Source: JAJEFO01 sp009843725
Lineage (GTDB): Bacteria; Pseudomonadota; Alphaproteobacteria; Rhodobacterales; Rhodobacteraceae
Assembly (NCBI GenBank): GCA_965243215.1
Contig: CBDEUJ010000004.1
Coordinates: forward strand, 1,537,244-1,601,243
Length of the DNA: 64,000 nucleotides
Direction of reading: 5' to 3'
Shown: piece by piece, positions 35,611 through 44,725 of the stretch
Layout of the letters: each line of letters begins with the position of its first letter
How positions within the stretch are numbered: position 1 is the stretch's first letter
Notes under the pieces: model-generated
What the model saw: the letters and a program-made list of their open reading frames with translations, nothing else
Database searches by the model: none
What the model was told of the DNA's origin: nothing
Program-made: the position numbers and the translations under genes

Positions 35611-36966
35611 TCAATTGGATCGACGCGCCAGCGCCGCGGCGTATTCGGGTCCCAGCGTGGAGAGTCCCTTCAGTATGTCGATCGCATAAGCCAGCTGATA
35701 GTCCTCGTCACGCAGTTCCGCGGCTTCTTCAGCTCTCAGGCGATCCTCCTCGATCTGGCGGCGCTCATCTTCGCTGAGGCTGTCATTCGACAAGGACCCG
35801 CGCAGGTCCGCCTCGAAACGTCTCTGCTGCTCGGGCTCATCGTCCTCATCGACTTCCCGGCGTGGCGGCTGCTGGACAATGATGTCCGGAGACACTCCGA
35901 GGGCCTGAATCGAACGGCCGGACGGCGTGTAGTACCGCGCCGTCGTAAGCCGCATCGCGGCCTCTCCACGCAGCGGCATGACGGTCTGGACCGAACCCTT
36001 TCCAAACGACTTCGTGCCCACAACGATCGCGCGCCGGTGATCCTGGAGCGCGCCCGCAACGATCTCTGATGCCGACGCGGAGCCGCCATTGATAAGGACG
36101 ACAATCGGCTTGCCTTCGGCCAAGTCTCCCGATTCCGCGTTGAACCGGCCGCTGTCCCGAAGCTCGCGCCCGCGGGTCGAAACGATCTCGCCGCCTTCGA
36201 GAAACGCATCGGACACCTTGACTGCCTGATCGAGAAGACCTCCCGGATTGTTCCGAAGATCAATGACGAATCCATTGACGGCGTCCAGCCCTCCGGCCTC
36301 CTCCACCATTTCTGGCAGCTGCTCCTGCAAGGACGGGAACGTCTGGTCGCTGAAGGTCGTAATGCGCAAGACCACCGTCTCCCCGACAATCCTCGACCTG
36401 ACTGCCGTCAGCTTGATCGTGTCGCGAATGATCGAGACATCAAACGGCTCCTTTTCGCCTTCGCGCACGACGGTAATGACGATTTCGGAGCCGACGGGCC
36501 CTCTCATCATTTCGACCGCCTCATCGAGCGTAAGGCCCAGAACGCTCTCGCCGTTGACATGAGTGATGAAGTCGCCCGCCTGCATGCCCGCTTCATCGGC
36601 CGGCGTTCCGTCAATCGGCGAGACGACTTTCACGAATCCCTCTTCCTGGGTCACCTCTATGCCGAGCCCGCCGAATTCGCCCTTTGTCTGGACGCGCATC
36701 GCCTCGGCGTCTTCCGGCGAAAGATACGATGAATGCGGATCAAGCGACGTCAGCATCCCGTCGATCGCCGCCTCGATCAGTTCGCCTTCATCGACCTCCT
36801 CGACATATTGCGCACGGATGCGCTCGAAGATGTCGCCGAAGAGGTCGAGCTGTTCGTAAACGGTCGGCTTGTCGTTCTCCTGCGCAATCAACGGCCCTGT
36901 GACCTGCGTCGCCACGAGTGTGCCGAAAATCACGCCCCCGACGGAAGCCAGAAAGAGGTTCCTCAT
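35611..36966 (-). CDS. ctpA: Carboxyl-terminal processing serine protease (S41 family)
   Basis: A 451-residue periplasmic protease. It has an N-terminal membrane anchor or signal (residues 4-30), an N-terminal helical part (YVEEVDEGELIEAAIDGMLTSLDPHSSYL), a PDZ domain (EFGGLGIEVTQEEGFVKVV to about GLTLDEAVEMMRG), then the catalytic core with the Ser-Lys dyad in NGGSASASEIVAGALQDHRRA and GTKSFGKGSVQT. A charged C-terminal helix follows. ATG 36966 follows AAGGAACAG. Its gene partner gpmI lies upstream; the murein-hydrolase activator gene often found between them is absent. Confidence 0.95.
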   Translation of the reverse strand: MRNLFLASVGGVIFGTLVATQVTGPLIAQENDKPTVYEQLDLFGDIFERIRAQYVEEVDEGELIEAAIDGMLTSLDPHSSYLSPEDAEAMRVQTKGEFGGLGIEVTQEEGFVKVVSPIDGTPADEAGMQAGDFITHVNGESVLGLTLDEAVEMMRGPVGSEIVITVVREGEKEPFDVSIIRDTIKLTAVRSRIVGETVVLRITTFSDQTFPSLQEQLPEMVEEAGGLDAVNGFVIDLRNNPGGLLDQAVKVSDAFLEGGEIVSTRGRELRDSGRFNAESGDLAEGKPIVVLINGGSASASEIVAGALQDHRRAIVVGTKSFGKGSVQTVMPLRGEAAMRLTTARYYTPSGRSIQALGVSPDIIVQQPPRREVDEDDEPEQQRRFEADLRGSLSNDSLSEDERRQIEEDRLRAEEAAELRDEDYQLAYAIDILKGLSTLGPEYAAALARRSN

Positions 36967-37013
36967 GATCTGTTCCTTGTATTGGCCCCGCGTCTTGATC
37001 GGGACTGGATCGA

Positions 37014-37044
37014 TCAGGCAATGCACTTGCCTGACCTGCTTATA
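37014..37044 (-). promoter_or_regulatory. Likely ctpA promoter -10 box with perfect inverted repeat at the start site
   Basis: On the minus strand TATAAG (37044-37039) makes a good -10 box. Five bases downstream begins a perfect 8-base inverted repeat, TCAGGCAA / TTGCCTGA with a 5-base loop (37034-37014), which would cover the transcription start. It could be an operator or form a leader hairpin. The -35 box is weak. Confidence 0.45.
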
Positions 37045-37157
37045 ATGCGTTTCTGGCCCGAAAGGACCACAGCCTCGATTGAATCCGTTCAAATTCTCTT
37101 GTGCCGACGGCAATTCGATCATCGAATTCCCCGTCTGGCAAGGACAGGAACGGCTGT

Positions 37158-38678
37158 TCATGCGCGAATCAGGCTCCTTCCGGTCATTTCCTCCGGCTTG
37201 GGCAACCCCATGAGTTCCAGGACGGTCGGAGCCAGATCGGAGAGACGTCCGTCGGCGAGCCGCGCGTGCGCCGGCCCGCCGCGGAGCGCGACCGGCACCG
37301 GATTCGTGGTATGCGCCGTGTGCGCCTCGCCGGTTTCGGGATCGACCATCGTCTCGCAGTTTCCATGATCGGCCGTCAGCAGCATGGCGCCGCCTGACCT
37401 GTCGAGCGCCTCGACGACGCGGGCAAGCCCTTGATCCACGGCCTCGCAGGCCTTGATTGCGGCATCAAGGTCCCCGGTATGTCCCACCATGTCCGGATTG
37501 GCATAGTTCGTGACAATGAGATCAAAGCCAGCCTCGATGGCCTCGACGAAAGCGTCGGTGACCTCCGGAGCCGACATTTCGGGCTTCAGATCGTAGGTGG
37601 AGACGTCCGGGCTCTTCGGCATGAAGCGGTCTTCACCCGTTTCCGGCTCTTCCTTGCCGCCATTCAGAAAGAACGTGACATGCGGATATTTCTCGGTTTC
37701 GGCAAGCCGGAACTGCCTGAGTCCGTGCTGCGCAACCCACGCACCCAGCGTGTTCCTGATGTCCTGTTTCGGGAACACGCTGGTCATGTACGCATTGTGC
37801 TCATCCGAGTATTCCACCATGCCGAGACACGCAGCCAGATCCGGGCGGCACCCGGTCTCGAAAGCGTCGAAGCCAGGCGCCGCGATTGCAGCCATGATTT
37901 CCCGGGCACGGTCCGCGCGGAAGTTCGTGAAAAAGATGCCGTCTCCAGCATTGATGCCGCCATATCCCGCGAGCACCGTGGGCGGGATAAATTCATCTGT
38001 GATCCCTTTTGCGTAGGCATCGTCCACTGCGACCGATTCGGATTCGGATGCCTCGCCCTGGCCCATCACGATGGCGCGAAAGGCGCGCTCGACCCGGTCC
38101 CATCGGTTGTCACGATCCATCGCGAAATACCGGCCCGAAACGGTAACGATCTCCGCGCCTGGCGGCATGGCGCTCCGCAGGCGGGCCATGCATTCGTGCG
38201 CGGACCTGGGTGGAACGTCACGACCGTCCGCAATTGCGTGAACAACGGTCCTGATGCCGGCATCGGCCAGAATCCTGGCCGCTTCGGCCATGTGCGCTTG
38301 GTGCGAGTGAACGCCGCCGGCCGACACCAGCCCTGCGAGATGAGCCCGACCCCCCGAAGCATCGAGAGCCGCGATGAAGTCCTGCAGCGCGGGGCGCTTC
38401 GCGAACGATCCGTCCTCGATCGCCAGATCGATCTGGCCAAGGTCCATGGCAACGACCCGGCCGGCGCCGATATTGGTATGCCCGACCTCCGAATTGCCCA
38501 TTTGCCCGGAGGGAAGGCCGACATCCGGACCATGCGTGACGAGCGTCGAGTTGGGGCACTCGGCCATGATTCGGTCAAAGGTCGGCGTTGCGGCCAATGC
38601 GGGAGCATTGTCGCTCGGGTTCGCACGAAGACCCCAGCCATCAAGAATGCAGAGCACCACGGGAGTCGGCTTGCTCAT
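37158..38678 (-). CDS. gpmI: 2,3-bisphosphoglycerate-independent phosphoglycerate mutase
   Basis: A 506-residue two-metal phosphoglycerate mutase of glycolysis and gluconeogenesis. It has VVLCILDGWG near the start, the phospho-serine site PSGQMGNSEVGHTNIGAGR, HSHQAHM, DGRDVPP, and the C-terminal metal motif LLTADHGNCE. Two Met codons are possible; ATG 38678 is preferred because GGAATCCAGG precedes it. It lies upstream of ctpA on the same strand. Confidence 0.95.
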   Translation of the reverse strand: MSKPTPVVLCILDGWGLRANPSDNAPALAATPTFDRIMAECPNSTLVTHGPDVGLPSGQMGNSEVGHTNIGAGRVVAMDLGQIDLAIEDGSFAKRPALQDFIAALDASGGRAHLAGLVSAGGVHSHQAHMAEAARILADAGIRTVVHAIADGRDVPPRSAHECMARLRSAMPPGAEIVTVSGRYFAMDRDNRWDRVERAFRAIVMGQGEASESESVAVDDAYAKGITDEFIPPTVLAGYGGINAGDGIFFTNFRADRAREIMAAIAAPGFDAFETGCRPDLAACLGMVEYSDEHNAYMTSVFPKQDIRNTLGAWVAQHGLRQFRLAETEKYPHVTFFLNGGKEEPETGEDRFMPKSPDVSTYDLKPEMSAPEVTDAFVEAIEAGFDLIVTNYANPDMVGHTGDLDAAIKACEAVDQGLARVVEALDRSGGAMLLTADHGNCETMVDPETGEAHTAHTTNPVPVALRGGPAHARLADGRLSDLAPTVLELMGLPKPEEMTGRSLIRA

Positions 38679-38836
38679 CCTGGATTCCATGCCTTCGTTT
38701 GGGCCATGCCTGCGGTCCTGGACCGGTCAGGAGACCAGCCCCGCCTCGCGGATGCCAGCAATGTAACTTCCACGCCGCATTTGCAAGCCGCAGAACGGCG
38801 GCCTGGCCCGACGTCGCGAGCGGATTTCCGAACTGA

Positions 38837-39829
38837 TCACTTCTTCGGCTGGCGTGGCTGCGGTCGGCTAGGCATCTCCTTGAGGAGTCCGCCCACACCC
38901 ATCGCGGCGATGCTCTCGCCATCCACAGGCACGCCTGCCGCCAGACGTTCAAGCACCCAGTCGACTCCGTTCATTGCCGGGGAGCGGGCGCATCCCGGCA
39001 GCCCGACGACGGATGCACCCTTCAGGTCGGCAAGGAACAGGAGGTTGCCTGGATCAACGGGCATGCCGAATCGCTCAATGACTCCTCCGGCCATGGACAC
39101 GGCGGCGGGAGCGACGTCCGCCCGATCCGAAGTCGCGGACGCACCGAGAATCAGGATCAGGTCCATGTCCGGATCCAACGCCCGGGCGATGGCCTCGGCC
39201 CGGTGCTCGACGACGGCAACGTTTGCGAGTTCAAGGCCAAGTGCGCAGATGCGTTCCTCGACGACCATTCTGCCCTTTTTCAAAAGGCTCTCCTTGAAGC
39301 TCGGCAACCTTGTCAGGATGAGTTGCGCGCGGCCCGGCCTGAACGGCGCCAACCGGATGGTGCCACCTCCCAGCACCTCCACCGCCGCATCGACCTGCGC
39401 CGCCGCCACCGCATAGGGGATCACCTTGATCGTCGCGACCAGCTGACCCCGGTTCACCCGCATCATGTCAGGAAGGGTCGCAAGCGTGATGCCTTCATCG
39501 ACCTGGTTCATGGCATGCACGGCGCCAGAATTGATCATGACAATGCCCGGCCGTCCGGCCACGAGATTGGCGCGGCCCGTGAATGCCTTGGTCAGGTTCA
39601 GGCCGGGCGCCGCGAGCCTTGAGGCGATTCGGCCAGCCGCATCATCTTCCGCGATGTCCCCAGGCCCCATCCGGGCCGCGATGACGGACTCGATTCCGGC
39701 CTCCTTCAGTCGTTGCAGGTGCTCCGAACCCAAAACCGTGCCCTTGCTTACGGTGCCGCTCGCGAGCTTCAGGGAATGGGCGAGGATTGCGCCTTCAGCC
39801 GCATCCACGGCCAGTTCCCCGAACGTCAT
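38837..39829 (-). CDS. Molybdopterin-binding (MoeA/MoCF-like) protein
   Basis: A 330-residue protein that looks like a MoCF-fold molybdopterin-binding protein of the type found beside XdhC and MocA genes, with an early GTVLGSEHLQRLKEAGIESV and the glycine-rich substrate loop DLILILGASATSDRADVAPAA followed by GMPVDPGNLLFLADLKGASVVGLPGCARS. It probably takes part in late maturation of the molybdenum cofactor for hydroxylases of the xanthine dehydrogenase family. ATG 39829 overlaps the XdhC stop by four bases. No molybdoenzyme gene lies within the window. Confidence 0.82.
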   Translation of the reverse strand: MTFGELAVDAAEGAILAHSLKLASGTVSKGTVLGSEHLQRLKEAGIESVIAARMGPGDIAEDDAAGRIASRLAAPGLNLTKAFTGRANLVAGRPGIVMINSGAVHAMNQVDEGITLATLPDMMRVNRGQLVATIKVIPYAVAAAQVDAAVEVLGGGTIRLAPFRPGRAQLILTRLPSFKESLLKKGRMVVEERICALGLELANVAVVEHRAEAIARALDPDMDLILILGASATSDRADVAPAAVSMAGGVIERFGMPVDPGNLLFLADLKGASVVGLPGCARSPAMNGVDWVLERLAAGVPVDGESIAAMGVGGLLKEMPSRPQPRQPKK

Positions 39830-40836
39830 GAGCCGTCCCCGGGGCGGGTTTCCGGATGCCGAAGGCGTTCCGTCATCTCGGCCATTATGGACACGGCGAT
39901 CTCGGCCGGGCTGCTGGCTCCGATGTCGAGTCCCACGGGTCCGTCGATTCGGGCGATAACGTCTTCCGAAACGCCAGCTTCGGATAGCGCTGCGACGCGT
40001 TTTGCATGCGTGCGGCTGGATCCGAGCGCCCCGATGTAGAACGCCTCGGATGACAGCGCCACGCGAAGCGCCGGCGTGTCGATCTTGGGGTCATGGCTGA
40101 GCGTGACGACGGCGGTGCGAGCGTCGACTCCGTGTGCATCAAGCGCCTCGTCAGGCCAGCCTTCGAGAAACCGTTCGCCCGGGAATCGCTCCGCACTGGC
40201 AAAGCTGTCTCGCGGATCGCACAGCGCAACGTCATACCCGGCCAGGCGTGCCATCTGGACCAGCGGTTGCGCGATATGGACAGCGCCGACGACTACGAGT
40301 CGAAGGGGCGGATTGTGGACGCCCCGGAAGACATCCCCTTCGCGGACGGACCTGTCGGTCCGGAAGCGCTTCTCGAGTTCCCCATCCGAAGGGTCCCTCG
40401 GCAGGAGCCGCCGCGCCCAGGACGAAATGTCGACTTCCCAGACGACGGGTTGGCGCGAGGCGCGCGCCTCCACCAGCGCCCGGAGTTCCGAGACGGATGG
40501 TCCTTGCCCCTTGCCGACGGGCTCCACCACCACCTCGATCTCGCCGCCACACGCCAGGCCAACCTCAAATGCGCTTTCGTCCGAAACGCCAAAGCTCAAC
40601 ATACGGCAAGTGCCGTCCCGCATGGCATCGGACGCCTCGAAAAGAACCGCGCTCTCCACGCACCCGCCTGAAACCGATCCCTGGAACGACAGCTCTCCGT
40701 CGATCACGAGTTGCGCGCCAACCGGCCTGGGCGCGGACCCCCAGGTCCTCACGACCGTAGCCAACGCGACGGATCGCCCGGCATCGACCCATTCAAGCGC
40801 CAGTTCAGGCATGTTGTCGTGCGATGCCATGCTCAT
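39826..40836 (-). CDS. xdhC: XdhC/CoxF-family molybdoenzyme maturation factor
   Basis: A 336-residue protein with the two XdhC parts: an N-terminal XdhC_CoxI domain (ALATVVRTWGSAPRPVGAQLVID, GSVSGGCVESAV, GLACGGEIEVVVEPV) and a C-terminal Rossmann domain (RLVVVGAVHIAQPLVQMARLAGYDVALCDPR, YIGALGSSRTHAKR). XdhC inserts sulfurated molybdenum cofactor into xanthine dehydrogenase-type enzymes. ATG 40836 is chosen; an in-frame TTG 27 bases upstream is possible. It is coupled to the MoCF-like gene. Confidence 0.9.
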   Translation of the reverse strand: MSMASHDNMPELALEWVDAGRSVALATVVRTWGSAPRPVGAQLVIDGELSFQGSVSGGCVESAVLFEASDAMRDGTCRMLSFGVSDESAFEVGLACGGEIEVVVEPVGKGQGPSVSELRALVEARASRQPVVWEVDISSWARRLLPRDPSDGELEKRFRTDRSVREGDVFRGVHNPPLRLVVVGAVHIAQPLVQMARLAGYDVALCDPRDSFASAERFPGERFLEGWPDEALDAHGVDARTAVVTLSHDPKIDTPALRVALSSEAFYIGALGSSRTHAKRVAALSEAGVSEDVIARIDGPVGLDIGASSPAEIAVSIMAEMTERLRHPETRPGDGS

Positions 40837-40991
40837 TTCCGGCCAGATCCCGTCAAGCGACAAGAACCTGTCCGTGCCGTCGGGCGGCCCGGCAGATGCA
40901 ACGCGACAGTCACGCGAACCGGACGCGAAGCCTCGGCACCGCGTTCCCGAATTCAGGCATGCGTTTGCGCGTCACCGACAGGACACCCACG

Positions 40992-41465
40992 TCAGCTGCC
41001 GGGCGTGAGCACTGCGGGCGAGAAAAGTACGCCAAACTGCTCGCACCAGATCACGACGGACTTGATCGCGCCGAGGTCGGTTCCCGCCGGCACCAGGTAG
41101 GCCTGGTCGCCAACATTGCCCTTGAGCTGGCCAAGCGAAACCCATGAACTGCCCTCAACGTCCGCGGACTTCCGCGGATCGGGATGGGACGACAGCCAGA
41201 CTTCGAGATCGGGACCGTTCGTGACCTGGAACTTCGACAGCTGGACCTCGTGCCCTCCAGCGGGAAGGGCTACCAGGGTCGCGATCCCCTGCCCCTTGTG
41301 CCTTTCATCCGCGTCCCGGAAGCTTCCCGTCGCCACGACTTCGGCCTCGCTCAGGTTCTCGAACACAACCTCGTCGAACAGGAGCGGCGAATAGGCGTAC
41401 CAGAGAAACGCGCCCACCGGCGCGCCCACGATGAGCCCGAGAATGAATGCAAAGAGCCTGCGCAT
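40992..41465 (-). CDS. DM13-domain protein with N-terminal membrane anchor
   Basis: A 157-residue protein with an uncleaved signal anchor (residues 3-24) and a DM13 domain. Recognisable parts are GIATLVALPAGGHEVQLSKF, the invariant VTNGPDLEVWLS, LGQLKGNVGDQAYLVP, and the single conserved cysteine in VVIWCEQFGV. DM13 domains are thought to work in extracytoplasmic redox reactions, possibly through that cysteine. It stands alone, divergent from the flavoprotein gene to its right, with 265 bases between them. Confidence 0.85.
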   Translation of the reverse strand: MRRLFAFILGLIVGAPVGAFLWYAYSPLLFDEVVFENLSEAEVVATGSFRDADERHKGQGIATLVALPAGGHEVQLSKFQVTNGPDLEVWLSSHPDPRKSADVEGSSWVSLGQLKGNVGDQAYLVPAGTDLGAIKSVVIWCEQFGVLFSPAVLTPGS

Positions 41466-41730
41466 GGCCGAGTCTCCCTTCCAGCACGAAATGTAGCCGA
41501 ATTCCCTGAAGGTGGGAACCTTTCCAGGCCGCCTCCGTCAGATGGCTGGCCGCGGCGCGAAATCGAGCCTGCGGACAATCCGCGCCGTCCCTGCCTGAAA
41601 TCCCTTCGGGCGCCTTCCGCAGCAAGCTCCCGCTTGCGCCGGGGTCGCTTTCGGCGGCCATCCTGTCGGATAGATTTGTGGCCGGACGGCTCAATGAGGT
41701 AGAACCTGCTTCCAAAATGGAGGCGTGGCC

Positions 41731-44229
41731 ATGAAATCACATGTCAAAGCCCTTGTCGTCGGCGGCGGTGCCGTGGGCACCTCGATCGCCTATCATCTCG
41801 CCAAGGCAGGCTGGAAGGACGTGCTGCTGCTTGAGCGGGACGAACTGACCTCCGGCTCGACCTGGCACGCGGCAGGACTCCTGCCATATTTCAACATGAG
41901 CTATGCCACGACGCATATCCACGACTATTCGATCAGGTTCTACAAGACGCTTGAGGAGGAAACCGGCCTCAATCCCGGCTTCCAGGTTGTCGGCAACCTG
42001 CGCATGGCGCAGTCGCAGGACCGGATGGACGAATACATGCTCTATGCGTCGACCGCCGAGACCTGTGGCGTTCCGCATGAATGGATGACGCCGGCCGAGA
42101 TAAGGGATCGCTGGCCGCTTGTGCGCACCGAAGACCTGAAGGGCGCCATCTTCCACCCGACCGACGGCTACATAAATCCCGCCGACGTGACCCAGGCGAT
42201 GGCCAAGGGCGCCCGTGCGCACGGCGTCGCCATCGAACGGAAGTGGCAGGTCGACAGCTATGCCTGGAACGGCGAGTGCTGGATTGTGCAAGCCACGAAG
42301 ATGGAGGAGAAGGGCGGCAACCTGCTGCCCTCCGGCGAACAGGTCGCCATCCATGCCGAACATGTCGTCACGGCCACGGGCAACCATGCGCAACGGACGG
42401 CCCGGCTGCTCGGCATCAAGATACCGGCGATCCCCGTGGAACATCAGTACATCGTCACGGAACCGGATCCTGCACTCGTGGAGTTCCGCAAGACGCGACC
42501 GGAACATCCCGTGCTGAGAGACGCCGACGCGAAGTGGTATGTGCGCGAGGAACGCGGCGGCTGGATCCTCGGTCCCTACGAACGGAACGCGCCCGCCCGC
42601 TTCGAATTCGGCTGCCCGGACAGTTTCCGGGCCGACCTCTTCCCGCTCGACCTGGAACGGATCGAGGAGGAGTACATGTCCATGATCCATCGGATTCCCT
42701 CATCGGAAACCGTTGGCCTCAAGGACGACTTCAATGGCCCGATCTGCTACACGCCGGACGGCAATCCCCTGCTTGGGCCCGCGCCAGGGCTTCGCAACAT
42801 GTGGCTTGCCGAGGGCTTCTCCTTTGGCATCACCGCGGCAGGCGGCACAGGTCACTACCTTGCGCAGCTTATGGTCGAAGGCGAGGCCGAAATCGACATG
42901 GCAAGCCTCGATCCGAAGCGGTACGGCCCGTGGATGACCACGGAATACGCGATGCGAAAGAACGAGGAGTGCTATTCGCATGTCTACATCCTGCATCACC
43001 CGGATGAAGAACGCGAAGCGTGCCGGCCGCTTCGCACCGCGCCGGCATATGATCGGCAGAAGGCGGCGGGCGCGCAGTTCGGCCAGGTCAACGGCTGGGA
43101 ACGTCCGAACTACTACGGGCCTGGGAACGCTCCGGGCAGTTTCGACCGCGACGCCCGCAGCTTCCGACGGGGCGCGTGGTGGCAGCATGCGGTCGACGAA
43201 GCCAAGGCGATCCGGGAAGGCGTCGGCCTGATCGATGCCACCGCGTTCTCCAAGCACGTGGTGCACGGACCCGGCGCGGCGGCATTCCTCGACTGGTTCA
43301 CCTGCAACAGGCTGCCCCGGACCGGACGGGTCGGATTGACCTATGCGCTTACTGCACACGGCACGACACGTTCCGAATACACGATCATGCGTGAGGCAGA
43401 GGATCGCTTCCTGCTTGTCTCTGCCGGAGCCTGGCATGCCTATGACAGGGACTTTCTCCTGAAGGCTGTCGAGGACAGGGAGGCGGAACTTGGCCGAATC
43501 AACGTCGAGGACTGGACGGGCCGGCTGGGCGTGTTCGCCATTGCCGGACCGAAGTCCCGAGACGTTCTCAAGACCCTGATTCGCGATCCGGATCCCGACG
43601 CGGCCCTTTCAAACGCCCGGTTCCCGTGGCTCTCGTTGCGACAGGTCGAATTCGGCATGTGCCCGACGCTTGCCGCGCGCGTGGCCTATACGGGAGAACT
43701 TGGCTGGGAACTCCATCACCCGATCGAGATGCAGAACCATCTCTGGGACCGGCTGGTGGAAGCCGGCGCACCCCACGACATGAAGCTCGTCGGAGCGCGC
43801 GCCCAGAACTGGCTCCGTCAGGAAAAGTCCTACCGCGCCTTCGGAACCGAGCTCGGTCGCGACGCAACGCCCCTTGAGGCCGACCTTGGCCGTTTCGTCG
43901 ATCTCGAAAAGGACTTCCACGGCAAGGCGAGGATGATGGAGACCGGCGTGCGCTTCAAGTGTGTCACGCTGCTGGTTGACGGGCCGGAGGACGCGGACCC
44001 GTGGGGCCGGGAAGCGCTGTATTCGGGCGAGAGGAGGGTCGGACGCCTGACTTCCGGCGGATACTCGGTGCACTTCGGCAAGTCGATTGCAATGGGATAC
44101 GTCGCGCCAGATCAGGCGCAGCCCGGATTCCGTTTGCAGGTCAGGATGCAGGACAAGCTCTGGGACGCGGAAGTGACGGAAGACAGCCCTTACGATCCTG
44201 ACAACGCGGCGATTCGAATCGACGGATAG
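41731..44229 (+). CDS. Dimethylglycine/sarcosine dehydrogenase-like flavoprotein with GcvT domain
   Basis: An 832-residue two-part enzyme. The N-terminal DAO-type FAD domain has VVGGGAVGTSIAYHLAKAG and LTSGSTWHAAGL, whose His is the covalent FAD site in dimethylglycine dehydrogenase. A linker FAO_M domain follows, then a folate-binding GCV_T domain from about residue 435 (WWQHAVDEAKAIREGVGLIDATAFSK) with a GcvT C-terminal barrel. It would demethylate a methylated amine and pass the one-carbon unit to tetrahydrofolate. ATG 41731 is preferred to GTG 41725 because GGAGG lies eight bases before it. It is a single gene; the substrate may be dimethylglycine, sarcosine or a related osmolyte product. 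Confidence 0.92.
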   Translation: MKSHVKALVVGGGAVGTSIAYHLAKAGWKDVLLLERDELTSGSTWHAAGLLPYFNMSYATTHIHDYSIRFYKTLEEETGLNPGFQVVGNLRMAQSQDRMDEYMLYASTAETCGVPHEWMTPAEIRDRWPLVRTEDLKGAIFHPTDGYINPADVTQAMAKGARAHGVAIERKWQVDSYAWNGECWIVQATKMEEKGGNLLPSGEQVAIHAEHVVTATGNHAQRTARLLGIKIPAIPVEHQYIVTEPDPALVEFRKTRPEHPVLRDADAKWYVREERGGWILGPYERNAPARFEFGCPDSFRADLFPLDLERIEEEYMSMIHRIPSSETVGLKDDFNGPICYTPDGNPLLGPAPGLRNMWLAEGFSFGITAAGGTGHYLAQLMVEGEAEIDMASLDPKRYGPWMTTEYAMRKNEECYSHVYILHHPDEEREACRPLRTAPAYDRQKAAGAQFGQVNGWERPNYYGPGNAPGSFDRDARSFRRGAWWQHAVDEAKAIREGVGLIDATAFSKHVVHGPGAAAFLDWFTCNRLPRTGRVGLTYALTAHGTTRSEYTIMREAEDRFLLVSAGAWHAYDRDFLLKAVEDREAELGRINVEDWTGRLGVFAIAGPKSRDVLKTLIRDPDPDAALSNARFPWLSLRQVEFGMCPTLAARVAYTGELGWELHHPIEMQNHLWDRLVEAGAPHDMKLVGARAQNWLRQEKSYRAFGTELGRDATPLEADLGRFVDLEKDFHGKARMMETGVRFKCVTLLVDGPEDADPWGREALYSGERRVGRLTSGGYSVHFGKSIAMGYVAPDQAQPGFRLQVRMQDKLWDAEVTEDSPYDPDNAAIRIDG

Positions 44230-44258
44230 GCACCGTCTGCAGACGAGGCGTCTTCGCC

Positions 44259-44546
44259 TCAGGCGGCGGGCAGTGCGCTCCGGATCTCCTTTTTGATCCG
44301 CCGCGCCCTGTCGCTCAGGTCGGCGTCCTTCGCCTTCATGAGAAACGCGTCGAGACCGCCCTTGTGATCAACGGTGCGCAGGGCCGCCGCCGACACCTTC
44401 AGGCGAAAGGTCCGGCCGAGCGTCTCCGACATCAGCGCCGTCTCCGTCAGGTTCGGCAGGAACCTGCGCTTGGTCTTGTTGTTGGCGTGGCTGACATTGT
44501 TGCCGACCATCGGACCTTTTCCGGTCAATTCGCAGCGACGCGACAT
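44259..44546 (-). CDS. rpmB: 50S ribosomal protein L28
   Basis: A 95-residue ribosomal protein starting MSRRCELTGKGPMVGNNVSHANNKTKRRFLPNL, diagnostic of L28. It is on the minus strand, convergent with the flavoprotein gene 29 bases away. A strong hairpin lies about 50 bases upstream of its start (44597-44621). The frame is open upstream but not homologous there. Confidence 0.97.
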   Translation of the reverse strand: MSRRCELTGKGPMVGNNVSHANNKTKRRFLPNLTETALMSETLGRTFRLKVSAAALRTVDHKGGLDAFLMKAKDADLSDRARRIKKEIRSALPAA

Positions 44547-44596
44547 GTGCCGTCTCCTGATCAGGTTCGGAAGGCGCAAGGCCCCCTCAAGGCAAT

Positions 44597-44621
44597 CGGG
44601 CAGTGCCGTCGGCGCTGCCCG
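44597..44621 (-). terminator. Strong 12-bp hairpin between meaB and rpmB, no T-run
   Basis: The arms (12 bases each, with one G-T wobble) close on a one-base centre, so the stem is essentially continuous. On the minus strand it lies 105 bases after the meaB stop and 50 before the rpmB start. No uridine run follows, so it may be an rpmB leader structure or a factor-assisted stop for meaB. Confidence 0.45.
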
Positions 44622-44725
44622 GGAATCCGTCCGGGGGTGATAGGCCGCCGTTGCCAGGGCGTCAAGCCTCGAGACGCGCGATTCCCTGCGGCCGGACCTG
44701 GAGGTCTCGATCGTCGTGACGCCCT

